NCBI GenBank assembly: GCA_023227965.1
Contig: JALOCA010000008.1
Location: 38,238 to 102,237 of the forward strand
Length of the DNA stretch: 64,000 nucleotides
Source of the DNA: Lentimicrobiaceae bacterium
GTDB taxonomy: Bacteria > Bacteroidota > Bacteroidia > Bacteroidales > JALOCA01
Reading direction: 5' to 3'
This document shows, in pieces, positions 35,156 through 44,241 of this stretch (position 1 is the stretch's first letter; the number at the start of each line of letters is the position of its first letter). Made by a program: the position numbers and the translations under genes. Under the pieces are notes generated by a model that was not told where the DNA came from, did no database searches, and worked only from the letters and a program-made list of their open reading frames with translations.

Positions 35156-35446
35156 ATGCAAGTATCTCCATGCGGGGTTCATTGTGATGAATGCCTTTTT
35201 TTTGAAAAAGAATGCAATGGTTGCCGCCATATCGAAGGTAAAGTTTTCTGGGCAGTTGAACATCTTCCTGAAAAAATTTGCCCCATGTTCGATTGTGCGG
35301 TAAATGAAAAACATTTTCCAGGTTGCGGCTCCTGCAACGAACTGCCCTGTCACTGGTATTACGAAATGAAAGACCCTTCGATGACAGACGAAGAGCACAA
35401 GATTTCTATCGAAACGCGGGTAAAAATTTTAAAAGGTCTTGCATAA
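35156..35446 (+). CDS. DUF3795 cysteine-rich small protein
   Basis: A 96-residue soluble protein with ten Cys in the DUF3795 spacing: CGVHCDECLFFEKECNGC, then CPMFDCAVNEKHFPGCGSC and LPCHWYYEMKDPSMTDEEH. The Cys pattern suggests Zn or Fe-S binding, typical of this family in anaerobes; no role has been assigned. It stands alone between two unrelated genes, divergent from the DUF6268 gene. Confidence 0.78.
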   Translation: MQVSPCGVHCDECLFFEKECNGCRHIEGKVFWAVEHLPEKICPMFDCAVNEKHFPGCGSCNELPCHWYYEMKDPSMTDEEHKISIETRVKILKGLA

Positions 35447-35570
35447 ATCATGTTTTTGTGCCTATATCTTCAGCATTTGATAATACATAAAACCGGAAAA
35501 CCAGGGGGCTGAAAATTTATATTATTGGGAAATTAAGTAGTGTTTACTTGTAAACTTTAATAACAGATGA

Positions 35571-35641
35571 AATATCCATAAGGGCTATGCTCATACCAAC
35601 CGAGAATGATATTTTATGGATATTCCCCCGAGAAATCGGGG
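35571..35641. repeat. Two consecutive hairpins in the gap before the second metallophosphoesterase
   Basis: AATATCCATAA (35571-35581) pairs with TTATGGATATT (35614-35624) across a 32-nt loop, and right after it CCCCGA-GAAA-TCGGGG (35626-35641) forms a GC-rich hairpin with a GAAA tetraloop. There is no T tract, so a simple terminator is unlikely; a structured leader or a mobile short repeat is more likely. Confidence 0.55.
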
Positions 35642-35679
35642 CAGGCTATTTGACCAATAAATTAAAAAATTAATAACAC

Positions 35680-36840
35680 ATGAAAATTTCCGTCTTTGTG
35701 GTATTTTTCAGCGTTGTATTAACCATTTATTCGCTGATTAATTTTTATATCTACCGCCACGGGCTATATGCATTGCCTTCCGAAGGCAAAGTACGAATGG
35801 TTTACTCCATTGTTTTCGGTGTTTTATTTATAGCATACATTGCCGGCAGGTTTATGGAAAGAGCTCAGTGGTTCAATCTTGCTTCTGTATTTACTTTTAC
35901 TGGCTCGTTTTGGCTGGCTGCCATATTTTATTTCTTTCTGCTTGTTCTGATTTTCGATGTTTTCCAGTTGCTTAATGCAGGTTTGCATTTTTTGCCAGCT
36001 TTCCTCTTTGCTGATTTTGCCAAAACGAAGCTAATTTTGTTTTTATCGGCTTGTATAATCAGCTTTTCACTTATAACAGCAGGTTTCATCAATGCATCTT
36101 CGCCACGGATAAAGAAATTAGACATCAATTTAAACAAAAAAGCAGGTGAACTCTCTTCCCTTAACATTGTTATGGTATCCGACATACACATCGGAACGCT
36201 TATCGGCTACCGGAAAGTTGAAAAACTTGTAAACCACATCAACCGGCTGAAACCTGATATGGTGCTTTTTGCCGGAGACGTTATTGACGAGGAACTTTCG
36301 GTAGTGTTGCACTACAACATGGGAGCACCCCTGAAAAAGCTAAACGCCCCACTGGGGGTGTATGCCATTACAGGCAACCACGAATACATAGGCGGGGCGG
36401 AAGCTGCCGTTCGCTACCTCGAATCTCTGAATATAAAAATGCTGAGGGATACCTGCGTTACTGTTTCCGGTGCATTTAACCTTGCCGGGCGCGAAGACCG
36501 CGATATCAGCCGTTTTTCCGGGAAAAAACGGAAAAACCTCGAAGAAATAATAAAAGATGCCGATACCGCCTTGCCGTTAATCCTGCTCGACCACCAACCT
36601 TTCCGCCTCGACCTCACTGAAAAATGTGGAGTTGACATCCAGCTTTCGGGGCATACGCACCACGGACAGATATTCCCTTTGAATTTTTTGACCAGAAAAA
36701 TTTACGAAAACAGTTGGGGTTACTTGAAGAAAGGCAATTCGCACATTTATGTTTCATGCGGTTACGGCACCTGGGGACCCCCAATACGATTGGGCAACCG
36801 CCCTGAAATTGTTCAGCTAAGGGTGAAATTCAAAGGCTAA
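35680..36840 (+). CDS. Membrane metallophosphoesterase (second paralogue)
   Basis: A 386-residue protein with four N-terminal membrane helices (residues 3-20, 40-58, 70-100, 112-140), then a calcineurin-like domain with all motifs: MVSDIHIGTL (DxH), FAGDVIDEE (GDxxx), ITGNHEYIGG (GNHE), LLDHQPFR and LSGHTHHGQIFP (GHTH). GNHE and DxxxE replace GNHD and GDxxN of the paralogue at 9915. Relatives are integral-membrane phosphodiesterases with lipid-like substrates. The gene is monocistronic, 233 bases after DUF3795, with hairpins upstream that may regulate it. Confidence 0.85.
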   Translation: MKISVFVVFFSVVLTIYSLINFYIYRHGLYALPSEGKVRMVYSIVFGVLFIAYIAGRFMERAQWFNLASVFTFTGSFWLAAIFYFFLLVLIFDVFQLLNAGLHFLPAFLFADFAKTKLILFLSACIISFSLITAGFINASSPRIKKLDINLNKKAGELSSLNIVMVSDIHIGTLIGYRKVEKLVNHINRLKPDMVLFAGDVIDEELSVVLHYNMGAPLKKLNAPLGVYAITGNHEYIGGAEAAVRYLESLNIKMLRDTCVTVSGAFNLAGREDRDISRFSGKKRKNLEEIIKDADTALPLILLDHQPFRLDLTEKCGVDIQLSGHTHHGQIFPLNFLTRKIYENSWGYLKKGNSHIYVSCGYGTWGPPIRLGNRPEIVQLRVKFKG

Positions 36841-36900
36841 TCTTTTATTGCAAGCCTTACTCCACGAAAGTATATTTTTGAAACCTGAGCAAACCACATG

Positions 36901-36960
36901 AAACCGCTAAAAATCACAAAGGGATAAAATCCTTTGTACTCCTTGTCCTCTTAGTGGTTT
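36901..36960. repeat. 60-bp imperfect palindrome (intergenic repeat)
   Basis: AAACCGCTAA (36901-36910) pairs with TTAGTGGTTT (36951-36960), and ACAAAGG (36916-36922) with CCTTTGT (36931-36937). It lies in the 603-base gap 36841-37443, which otherwise holds a 9-bp tandem repeat and no gene. Confidence 0.55.
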
Positions 36961-37023
36961 ATAAAAAAGGTCTTGGTAAGGTTACTATGAGGCATGGACT
37001 TTCAAAACCCGCTCGTTACATCC

Positions 37024-37068
37024 GGATTGTACGGATTGTGCAGATTGTACAGATTGTGCGGATTGATA
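37024..37068. repeat. 9-bp tandem repeat, five units
   Basis: Units GGATTGTAC, GGATTGTGC, AGATTGTAC, AGATTGTGC, and a degenerate GGATTGATA, in register. The remainder of the gap 37069-37443 is pyrimidine-rich and shows no gene. Confidence 0.75.
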
Positions 37069-37443
37069 AGATTGAATGTCATTCATAGCTTATCATTACT
37101 TTAGTTTTTCTGACCCTTCCCATCCGGCATTCTCCTAATTTTCAGGGTTACTGCGCCCTCCCCTAATTTTAGAGGAAGGTTCGGGTGGGGTCAAGCTGTC
37201 TTGTTCTGAAATAGGTTTACTTTTTATTTTTTTATTGCTCCAAGCTCCCAACTCACAGCTGTTTTACCACCTTACACGTCCCTATCATTTCACCATTCCT
37301 TACCAAGTGTACCAGGTACATCCTATGCAAAATGTAACATGCTGAAATATATCATATATGGTTTTACAATCTTCACCCAAACTCAGGTTAAATTGTTTTG
37401 TATGAAGAATAAAACCGGTTTGAAAACCCAGTGTAATGATATC

Positions 37444-40400
37444 TTAAAACTCTATCTGCAACTGGTCGTCGCCGTGCGGTTTTTTTGAAGGTTTATCTTT
37501 ATCCTCTACCTTTTCAGGGTTAGTAATTTCTAATTCTATAGCCGGGAGTTCGGAATCGGGAGTTTGGGGCACCGCATCCTCAATCTTAACCTTATTTTCA
37601 GCCTTAATTTCATCCTTAACTCCATCTTTTTTCTTCCTCAAACCGGTTTTGACACCGGGTTCGGCTAATTTGATGTCAGATTCGGCTAATTTGATGTCGA
37701 ATTCGGCTAATTTGATGTCAGGTTCGGCTAATTTGATGTCGGATTCGGCTAATTTGATGTCAGGTTCGGCTAATTTGATGTCGGGTTCGGGTAATTTGAT
37801 GTCGGATTCGGGTAGTTTAGCTTTAATATCGGCAATATCAGATTTAGATTCGGCATTTTCATTATCAAAATCCCAACCTGGCATTTCGTCTTTTTCAGCA
37901 CCTTCTCCTTCTTCCGTTTCTAAAAGTTCGTAAGGCAGGGGTTCAAGGACAATAATCTCCTTAACCGCAGCATTGGCAAGCCGTTTGCCAATCACCTTGT
38001 AACTTTTTGCATCGGTAAAATCAGCCAGGCTGATGATTTCGTTTTCGCGAGGCTTTTTCAGTTGGCTCTGGTCGAACACAACTTCTATCTGCGGCAGGTA
38101 ATCGGTCGAAATAAAAATAAGGTTATCGCCTTCGTTGTCGCCAAGTACAGTATTTTTTTTATCACTGAGCTCGGCGGTAAAGCGTTTTACAAAATAATCC
38201 TGTTTTGATGAATTGAAATAAACAACAGTAATGATTTTTTCGGGGTCATACTTTTCAATGATAAGCAGATCGTCGTCGAAGTGGTTGCTGATGTCGAAAT
38301 TATATAATCTGTAATGACCGCTTCGCATCAGGGTAAGTATCCTGTCGTCGCCCATGAATGCGCCGAGGTAACTTCCCCGGCTTTCGGTATTCAGTCGTTT
38401 GATGCTGTCGTCGTACCAAATGTCGCGGGCGCCGAGGGTTGAAATTCCATCCTCTTTTTTCTCTATTTTTCTTACGGCATGTTTGGTAAGAGTATTCCCC
38501 ATCGAGTTTCGGTTTTTGATGGCAAGGGTACTGAAATCGAATTCAAACACTTGTTTTTTCAGTTTTGCCTTGGCTTTCAGGGTAATTTTAACTATTTCCG
38601 CTTCACCGTTGGGGTTAGCGCTGAAATACAACACACGCGAGCCGTCTTTGCTTTGGGTAAGATCGTATTCCTTGTCGCGGGTAATGCCCATCACCGCAAA
38701 ACGTTTTACAAAAACCTTTCCGTATTTGCCGTCTTGGTACACCATGTTGTAGATAGTACGATCGTCGTTTTTGCGGAATATGTCAATATGGATGATATTT
38801 TCGCCAACAAAACTTTTTTCGCTCACCTTGTTTACGGTACACAAACCGTTTTCGCGAAATACAATAACGTCGTCAATGTCGGAACAATCGCATACAAATT
38901 CATCCTTTTTCAAACCGGTTCCCATAAAACCTTCTTTGCGATTAACGTACAGTTTTTGGTTGGCTGCGGCTACCATGGTGGCTTCAATCACATCGAAATT
39001 GCGGATTTCTGTCCGGCGTTCGCGGTCTTTTCCGTATTTTTTCCTGATGTTCTGGTAATATGCGATGGCATATTCCACCAGGTGCGCAAGGTGAAATTCG
39101 GCATTTTGTTTCCTTTCTTCCAACTGGGCAATGATTTCATCCGCCTTGAAAGAATTGAATTTGGATATACGTTTTATTTTTATTTCGGTAAGCCGGATAA
39201 TGTCGTCGGTGGTTATTTCGCGGTAAAACTGTTTCTTATAAGGGTCCAAACCTTTGTCAATAGTCTCTATTACCAACTCCCAGGTGGGGCATTCCTCTAT
39301 TTTTCTGTAAATTCTTTTTTCGATAAAAATTTTTTCAAGAGAAGCGAAGAGTAGTTGCTCCATCAGTTCTGCCCGTTCAATTTCCAGCTCTGATTTCAAC
39401 ATCTTCAGGGTATGCTGTACCGAAAACCTGAGCATTTCTTTTACATCAAAAAACAAAGGTTTTGAATTGAGTACTACACAGGCATTTGGCGAAATGGAAA
39501 CTTCGCAGTCGGTAAATGCATACAGGGCATCAATGGTAGTATCGGGCGAAACTCCTGGTTGCAGGTAAATCATTATTTCTACCTGGGCTGCGGTATTGTC
39601 GTCTATCTTCCGTATCTTGATTTTTCCCTTGTCGTTGGCAGAAATAATGCTGTCAATAAGCGAAATGGTAGTAGTGCCAAAGGGAATTTCGGTAATGGAA
39701 AGTGTTTTTTTGTCAATCTGGTTAATCTTTGCCCTTACACGAATTTTTCCACCCCTCAAACCATCGTTATATTTTGAAACATCTATCAAACCTCCGGTAG
39801 GAAAATCGGGGTAAATTTCAAAAATCTTTTCTTCCAAAACATTAATGGAAGCGTCAATCAACTCGTTAAAATTATGGGGAAGAATTTTGGATGCCAGTCC
39901 TACGGCAATACCTTCCACACCCTGAGCAAGCAACAACGGAAACTTCACAGGGAGGGTAACAGGTTCCTTATTCCTGCCGTCGTACGAAAGTTTCCATGTG
40001 GTGGTTTTAGGGTTGAAAGCTACTTCGAGGGCAAACTTCGACAAACGGGCTTCGATGTATCGCGAAGCAGCCGCATTGTCACCGGTGAGAATATTTCCCC
40101 AGTTTCCCTGGCAGTCAATAAGCAAATCTTTCTGCCCAAGCTGAACCAGGGCATCACCTATGGAAGCATCACCATGGGGGTGGTACTTCATGGTATGTCC
40201 GACTATATTAGCCACTTTGTTGTAGCGTCCGTCGTCGAGTTCTTTCATTGCGTGCAAAAGACGGCGCTGCACGGGTTTCAAACCGTCTTCCAAAGCAGGA
40301 ACGGCACGTTCAAGAATAACGTACGAAGCATAATCAAGAAACCAGTTCTCGTACATACCGGCAAGAGGAATAATATGCTGAAGCGCATCGGCATTGCCGG

Positions 40401-40461
40401 TTTCTTCGGGCACCCCATTCATGTTTTCGGTTCCGGTATATTCCTTATTTTCTTCTTCCAT
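37444..40461 (-). CDS. parC: DNA topoisomerase IV / gyrase subunit A with a heptad-repeat tail
   Basis: A 1005-residue type II topoisomerase A subunit. The N-terminal breakage-reunion domain has LEDGLKPVQRRLLHAM near residue 57, HTMKYHPHGDASIGDAL near 89 and the active-site Tyr135 in AAASRYIEARLSKFA. Residues about 500-830 form the pinwheel C-terminal DNA-wrapping domain, less conserved. After residue about 845 an acidic tail carries seven copies of a (S/P)DIKLAE-type heptad (DNA 37660-37827), ending KKPHGDDQLQIEF. In Bacteroidota this subunit is annotated ParC/GyrA-like; the partner ParE is not in this window. It follows the BatA gene by 48 bases, so both may share the promoter at 42577. Confidence 0.87.
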   Translation of the reverse strand: MEEENKEYTGTENMNGVPEETGNADALQHIIPLAGMYENWFLDYASYVILERAVPALEDGLKPVQRRLLHAMKELDDGRYNKVANIVGHTMKYHPHGDASIGDALVQLGQKDLLIDCQGNWGNILTGDNAAASRYIEARLSKFALEVAFNPKTTTWKLSYDGRNKEPVTLPVKFPLLLAQGVEGIAVGLASKILPHNFNELIDASINVLEEKIFEIYPDFPTGGLIDVSKYNDGLRGGKIRVRAKINQIDKKTLSITEIPFGTTTISLIDSIISANDKGKIKIRKIDDNTAAQVEIMIYLQPGVSPDTTIDALYAFTDCEVSISPNACVVLNSKPLFFDVKEMLRFSVQHTLKMLKSELEIERAELMEQLLFASLEKIFIEKRIYRKIEECPTWELVIETIDKGLDPYKKQFYREITTDDIIRLTEIKIKRISKFNSFKADEIIAQLEERKQNAEFHLAHLVEYAIAYYQNIRKKYGKDRERRTEIRNFDVIEATMVAAANQKLYVNRKEGFMGTGLKKDEFVCDCSDIDDVIVFRENGLCTVNKVSEKSFVGENIIHIDIFRKNDDRTIYNMVYQDGKYGKVFVKRFAVMGITRDKEYDLTQSKDGSRVLYFSANPNGEAEIVKITLKAKAKLKKQVFEFDFSTLAIKNRNSMGNTLTKHAVRKIEKKEDGISTLGARDIWYDDSIKRLNTESRGSYLGAFMGDDRILTLMRSGHYRLYNFDISNHFDDDLLIIEKYDPEKIITVVYFNSSKQDYFVKRFTAELSDKKNTVLGDNEGDNLIFISTDYLPQIEVVFDQSQLKKPRENEIISLADFTDAKSYKVIGKRLANAAVKEIIVLEPLPYELLETEEGEGAEKDEMPGWDFDNENAESKSDIADIKAKLPESDIKLPEPDIKLAEPDIKLAESDIKLAEPDIKLAEFDIKLAESDIKLAEPGVKTGLRKKKDGVKDEIKAENKVKIEDAVPQTPDSELPAIELEITNPEKVEDKDKPSKKPHGDDQLQIEF
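37660..37827. repeat. 21-bp tandem repeat inside parC
   Basis: Eight consecutive 21-base units, seven near identical (TTCGGCTAATTTGATGTC plus three variable bases), the last degenerate. Each encodes seven residues on the minus strand. Only the third-to-last positions vary, so the expansion is recent or maintained. Confidence 0.9.
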
Positions 40462-40509
40462 CTATTCTTTATTCATCCCGGTTTGCCTTTTCGGGAGTTG
40501 TAAAAGGGA

Positions 40510-42555
40510 TTATTTCCAAAATCTCAGCAAAGCTACTTCGGCAGCAAGAAAAACCAAAGCCAAAACCACAAAAGTTTTCCACAGCGTAGTACCTTTGCGC
40601 ATGTCGTTAATGGCTTGTAGTATGGGGGTATTATTCGCCTGCAATAAATAGTAATTTTTATCGCCCAGCCTGTTCAGTGCATCTTTTATCTCTGCAGAAG
40701 TCATACATTGCATTTCGCTTTCCTTTCTGTCAAAATTAAACGCAACTCCATAATTACCTGCGTCTCCTGTTTCAATGTTATAATGCCCGGACTGGATAAT
40801 TTGCCCGTGAGTGTAGAGGAGCAGGCTGTTTGCCGACTGATGACTTTCAGGAATGATTTCAAAATCGTTCTGTAGCGCTTTTATTTTAATAACCTGTTCA
40901 TTATGCAACGGCACATTGGGCAACGCAATCGCAGTATTATTTCCGATGGTGTAATAAAGCGGCAACTCCTTTTGACTCAGTAAAGCCATATTGTAAATAG
41001 TGGGAACAAACAAGGGATGGGTTGGAAAACTGGTAAACCGGATTTCGAGCGGACAGGTAAACACGTACAGTTTGCCACTTCTGCAAGAAAAAGAACAGCA
41101 CAAGGGTGAACCGTTTTGCATTTTCATAATATCTTCCCGCTCCGAACGGACGGAAGAACCAAGGATAAAATGCGAATAAACTGTCGGCATATCTACATTT
41201 TCCGGAATTTTCTCAAAGACATTCCGGAATAAGGGGTGCTGGTAATTAAGTATTGTTACTTTTTGGTCGGCTGTATCGGTTGCAAGATACTTTTCGGCTC
41301 CCAATCCGGTTAAAAAAATGGCATAGGAATCAAATTCAGGTTCCGCCGGCGGAATAAGGGTAACGTTTCCCCCCTGCTCCAAAAAACGGTCAAGCGACTG
41401 CATTAAACCGGAAGAAAAACTTTTTAACTGGTTAAGCACTACCAGCCTGTAACCGGGCAGGGCGGAATAATCCACCGCAGTAGCAGCATTATTCCGAAAA
41501 ATCACCGACGAATCTCCCCCGAAAAGTGCATTCAGATAACGGCTTTCCTCTCCCCCATTAATACAAAGCACTGAAATAAAATCATTAATCTGGTAACTGA
41601 AATAAAAGCTGTCGTCGAAATAAACCGGATAGTCGTTTATTTCAATCTTTCCATATTGTATGCCAGTTTCGCGGTTGGTATAGGAAAGCGTAACCTCTGC
41701 CGATGCTTCGCTTTTTACATCACAACTTGCTACGGCTTTCTGTTTACCGTTAATGGTGAGCTTTACCGGTATTTTTTCCATACTTTGTTCTGAAGAATTT
41801 TTTATACGAACCGTTAATCTTTCTCCTTCATCTTTAAGATGCACAGGTGAGGAAAACCAGCATGAATCAATGTATAAATTATTCCTGTCGGTAGCTGCCA
41901 CCGGAACAAAAAATACCCGAGTGGCAGTATCTTTTTTGAGTGAAGAAAAATCGGTGGTAGTATGCTGAAAATCGGAAATCAGGTAAACTTCGTGATTGCC
42001 TGCAGGATTAACGGCAAGCATATCCTTTTGCCGGGCAATTATCTTTGAAACAGGTTGCACAACAGGCGAAATTTTTACGTCGTCCACCATATTGATAAAT
42101 TCATCTCTCGACACAAATTGCTGATGTTTTCCTTCAAAATCGTTTGTAAGCAATTGAAATTCGTCAGACGGTTGATAAGCAAATGGTATTTCCTTTGCAC
42201 GGCTTTTGGCATCGTCGAGCAGCGTACCCCGGGCATTCCGGGCTTCCATGCTGAACGAGTTGTCAATATATATGCTCACTTTGTGCTTCTCTCCTTTAAC
42301 ATAACCCTGATTATTCATCGGAATGTAAGGTTGCGCAAAAGCCAGTACAAGGCAGATAAATACAAGTATGCGTGCCAAAAGTACCAACAGATGTTGCCAT
42401 TTCGATTGTTTGCGGGTTTGTACTTTTACTTCCTTCAGAAACCGCACATTGGTAAAATATACCCGCTTGAATCTGCGAAGATTAAAAAGGTGGATGAGCA
42501 CAGGGATTGCCAGAGCAAACAATCCAAAAAGAAACCAGGGTTGAACAAACTCCAT
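40510..42555 (-). CDS. BatA-domain / von Willebrand A membrane protein
   Basis: A 681-residue membrane protein. The BatA N-terminal segment is FGLFALAIPVLIHLFNLRRF and a second helix is LLARILVFICLVLAFAQPYI. A vWA-like domain follows, with IYIDNSFSMEARNA (MIDAS-like DxSxS variant) near residue 98. The middle is a large extracytoplasmic region, and one helix closes the C-terminus (FVVLALVFLAAEVALLRFW). BatA-type proteins belong to the Bat (aerotolerance) set of Bacteroidota, but the BatB/BatD partners and the MoxR ATPase are not adjacent. It precedes parC by 48 bases. A promoter is seen at 42577-42610. Confidence 0.8.
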   Translation of the reverse strand: MEFVQPWFLFGLFALAIPVLIHLFNLRRFKRVYFTNVRFLKEVKVQTRKQSKWQHLLVLLARILVFICLVLAFAQPYIPMNNQGYVKGEKHKVSIYIDNSFSMEARNARGTLLDDAKSRAKEIPFAYQPSDEFQLLTNDFEGKHQQFVSRDEFINMVDDVKISPVVQPVSKIIARQKDMLAVNPAGNHEVYLISDFQHTTTDFSSLKKDTATRVFFVPVAATDRNNLYIDSCWFSSPVHLKDEGERLTVRIKNSSEQSMEKIPVKLTINGKQKAVASCDVKSEASAEVTLSYTNRETGIQYGKIEINDYPVYFDDSFYFSYQINDFISVLCINGGEESRYLNALFGGDSSVIFRNNAATAVDYSALPGYRLVVLNQLKSFSSGLMQSLDRFLEQGGNVTLIPPAEPEFDSYAIFLTGLGAEKYLATDTADQKVTILNYQHPLFRNVFEKIPENVDMPTVYSHFILGSSVRSEREDIMKMQNGSPLCCSFSCRSGKLYVFTCPLEIRFTSFPTHPLFVPTIYNMALLSQKELPLYYTIGNNTAIALPNVPLHNEQVIKIKALQNDFEIIPESHQSANSLLLYTHGQIIQSGHYNIETGDAGNYGVAFNFDRKESEMQCMTSAEIKDALNRLGDKNYYLLQANNTPILQAINDMRKGTTLWKTFVVLALVFLAAEVALLRFWK

Positions 42556-42576
42556 TTAGAATTACTATACAGGCTG

Positions 42577-42610
42577 CAAAAATATAAAATAATACATGAA
42601 GCCATACAAA
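42577..42610 (-). promoter_or_regulatory. Promoter of the BatA-parC operon
   Basis: On the minus strand a TTTG (42610-42607) is followed after 22 bp by TATTTTTG (42584-42577), 21 bases before the ATG at 42555. Spacing is at the wide end of the range. Confidence 0.5.
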
Positions 42611-42702
42611 GCAAGTTAATTTATAGACATCTGGTTCAGCATTTGTTAAATTACCAGCACACCATTTTCTATTTTTATATTATTATAAAAAATATCAAAA
42701 AC

Positions 42703-42732
42703 TTGTATATGAAACTTAAACTCCTAACTTTG
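42703..42732 (+). promoter_or_regulatory. Promoter of the cDPGS-like GTPase gene
   Basis: TTG at 42703-42705, exactly 19 bp, then TAACTTTG at 42725-42732: a full match to the Bacteroidota promoter. Leader of about 55 nt to the ATG at 42792. Confidence 0.7.
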
Positions 42733-42791
42733 CACAAAAATTCAGTAAGTCATATATTTATATGTAATAATTTAAAAATGAGGACGCTATA

Positions 42792-44135
42792 ATGAAAAGA
42801 AACGTTATCATCATTGGAGCTGCAGGAAGAGATTTCCACAACTTCAACATGTTTTTCAGAGGAAATGCGCAGTATAACGTAGTTGCTTTTACTGCTGCAC
42901 AAATACCCGATATTGACGGAAGGGCATATCCGAAAGAACTTGCCGGTGCTAATTTATATCCCAACGGAATTCCCATCGTTGCAGAAAAAGATTTAGCCGA
43001 ACTTATTGTAAAACACAAGGTACAGGATTGTGTTTTTGCATACAGTGATGTTCCTTACCCACGGGTTATGAATATTAGCTCGCTGGTAAATGCTGCAGGA
43101 GCTAACTTTATCCTTTTAGGACCTGGCGAAACCATGGCAAAAAGTACCAAACCAGTTATTGCTGTTGGTGCCACTCGTACCGGATGCGGTAAAAGCCAGA
43201 CATCACGCAGGGTAATAGAATTACTCATGAAAAAGGGATTAAAGGTTGTAGCTGTACGCCATCCAATGCCTTACGGCGATTTGAACGAACAAAAAGTTCA
43301 GCGTTTTGCTACAGTAGAAGACCTTGCAAAACACAAATGCACTATTGAAGAAATGGAAGAATACGAGCCACATGTAGTTCGCGGGAACGTAATTTATGCC
43401 GGAGTTGACTATGAAGCCATACTTCGCGAAGCCGAAAAAGATCCCAGCGGATGCGATGTAGTGTTATGGGATGGTGGAAATAACGATTTCTCATTTTACA
43501 AACCCGATTTATTTATCGGAGTTGCCGACCCCCATCGCCCCGGAGCAGAAGTAAGTTACTATCCGGGAGAAGTTGTTGCACGCATGTCGGATGTCATTGT
43601 GATAAATAAAATTGACACAGCCGACAATGCTAACATTCAGAAAGTTCGCGACAATATTGCAAGAGTAAATCCAAAAGCTATCGTTATTGATGGAGCTTCA
43701 CCAGTAACCGTTGACAAGCCCGAACTGATTCGCGGCAAAAAAGTATTAGTCGTTGAAGACGGACCAACACTTACCCACGGAGAAATGAAAATTGGTGCAG
43801 GAACAGTAGCAGCCAATAAATATGGAGCAGCCGAATTAGTTGATCCACGCCCTTATACCGTAGGAAAACTATCTGAAACCTTCAGAATTTATCCAAACAT
43901 CGGAACCCTGCTTCCAGCTATGGGCTACGGTGATCAGCAGGTAAAAGACTTGGAAACTACCATAGCCAACACCCCTTGCGATGCAGTGGTAATTGCCACT
44001 CCAATTGATCTGAACCGCATCATAAAAATCAACAAACCTACTGTAAAGGTGGGTTACGAACTCCAGGAAATTGGCGAGCCCAATCTCGAACAGGTAATTG
44101 ATGATTTTATTAAAAAACACAATCTGATAAAATAA
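42792..44135 (+). CDS. Cyclic 2,3-diphosphoglycerate synthetase-like GTPase
   Basis: A 447-residue soluble protein with a NAD-like Rossmann start (IIIGAAGRDFHNFNMFFRG), then a P-loop in GATRTGCGKSQTSRRVI around residue 124, and VVLWDGGNNDFSFYKPDL in the Walker-B region. This arrangement is that of archaeal cDPG synthetase homologues, which in methanogens make a thermoprotective metabolite. Bacterial homologues are of unknown function and may be GTPases acting on carboxylated sugar phosphates. It has a strong promoter and a good terminator, so it is monocistronic and likely well expressed. Confidence 0.75.
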   Translation: MKRNVIIIGAAGRDFHNFNMFFRGNAQYNVVAFTAAQIPDIDGRAYPKELAGANLYPNGIPIVAEKDLAELIVKHKVQDCVFAYSDVPYPRVMNISSLVNAAGANFILLGPGETMAKSTKPVIAVGATRTGCGKSQTSRRVIELLMKKGLKVVAVRHPMPYGDLNEQKVQRFATVEDLAKHKCTIEEMEEYEPHVVRGNVIYAGVDYEAILREAEKDPSGCDVVLWDGGNNDFSFYKPDLFIGVADPHRPGAEVSYYPGEVVARMSDVIVINKIDTADNANIQKVRDNIARVNPKAIVIDGASPVTVDKPELIRGKKVLVVEDGPTLTHGEMKIGAGTVAANKYGAAELVDPRPYTVGKLSETFRIYPNIGTLLPAMGYGDQQVKDLETTIANTPCDAVVIATPIDLNRIIKINKPTVKVGYELQEIGEPNLEQVIDDFIKKHNLIK

Positions 44136-44145
44136 CGGATTTTTC

Positions 44146-44173
44146 AAAGGCGACGATAGTCGCCTTTTTTTTT
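44146..44173 (+). terminator. Terminator after the GTPase gene
   Basis: AAAGGCGAC (44146-44154), GATA tetraloop, GTCGCCTTT (44159-44167), then a run of T. Confidence 0.9.
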
Positions 44174-44198
44174 ATATTTTTAATAGACGAATTTTTTA

Positions 44199-44206
44199 TA
44201 TTTTTG
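44199..44206 (+). promoter_or_regulatory. -7 box for pyrBI
   Basis: TATTTTTG matches TAnnTTTG, 35 bases before the pyrB ATG. No TTG at the usual distance because the terminator T tract lies there. Confidence 0.4.
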
Positions 44207-44241
44207 ATAAATAATAATCTGCTGCTAAATTACCTGATTTC

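Noticed and set aside
37660..37827. Possible CRISPR array
   Set aside because: Units are contiguous 21-mers without spacers and are in frame inside parC.
37649..37933. Plus-strand reading frame of repeated SANLMSGS units
   Set aside because: It is the reverse reading of the parC heptad repeat; the minus strand carries the topoisomerase domains.
38479..39354. Long plus-strand frame (291 codons) opposite parC
   Set aside because: Composition is Phe- and Val-rich without any domain; it is antisense to well-conserved parC sequence.
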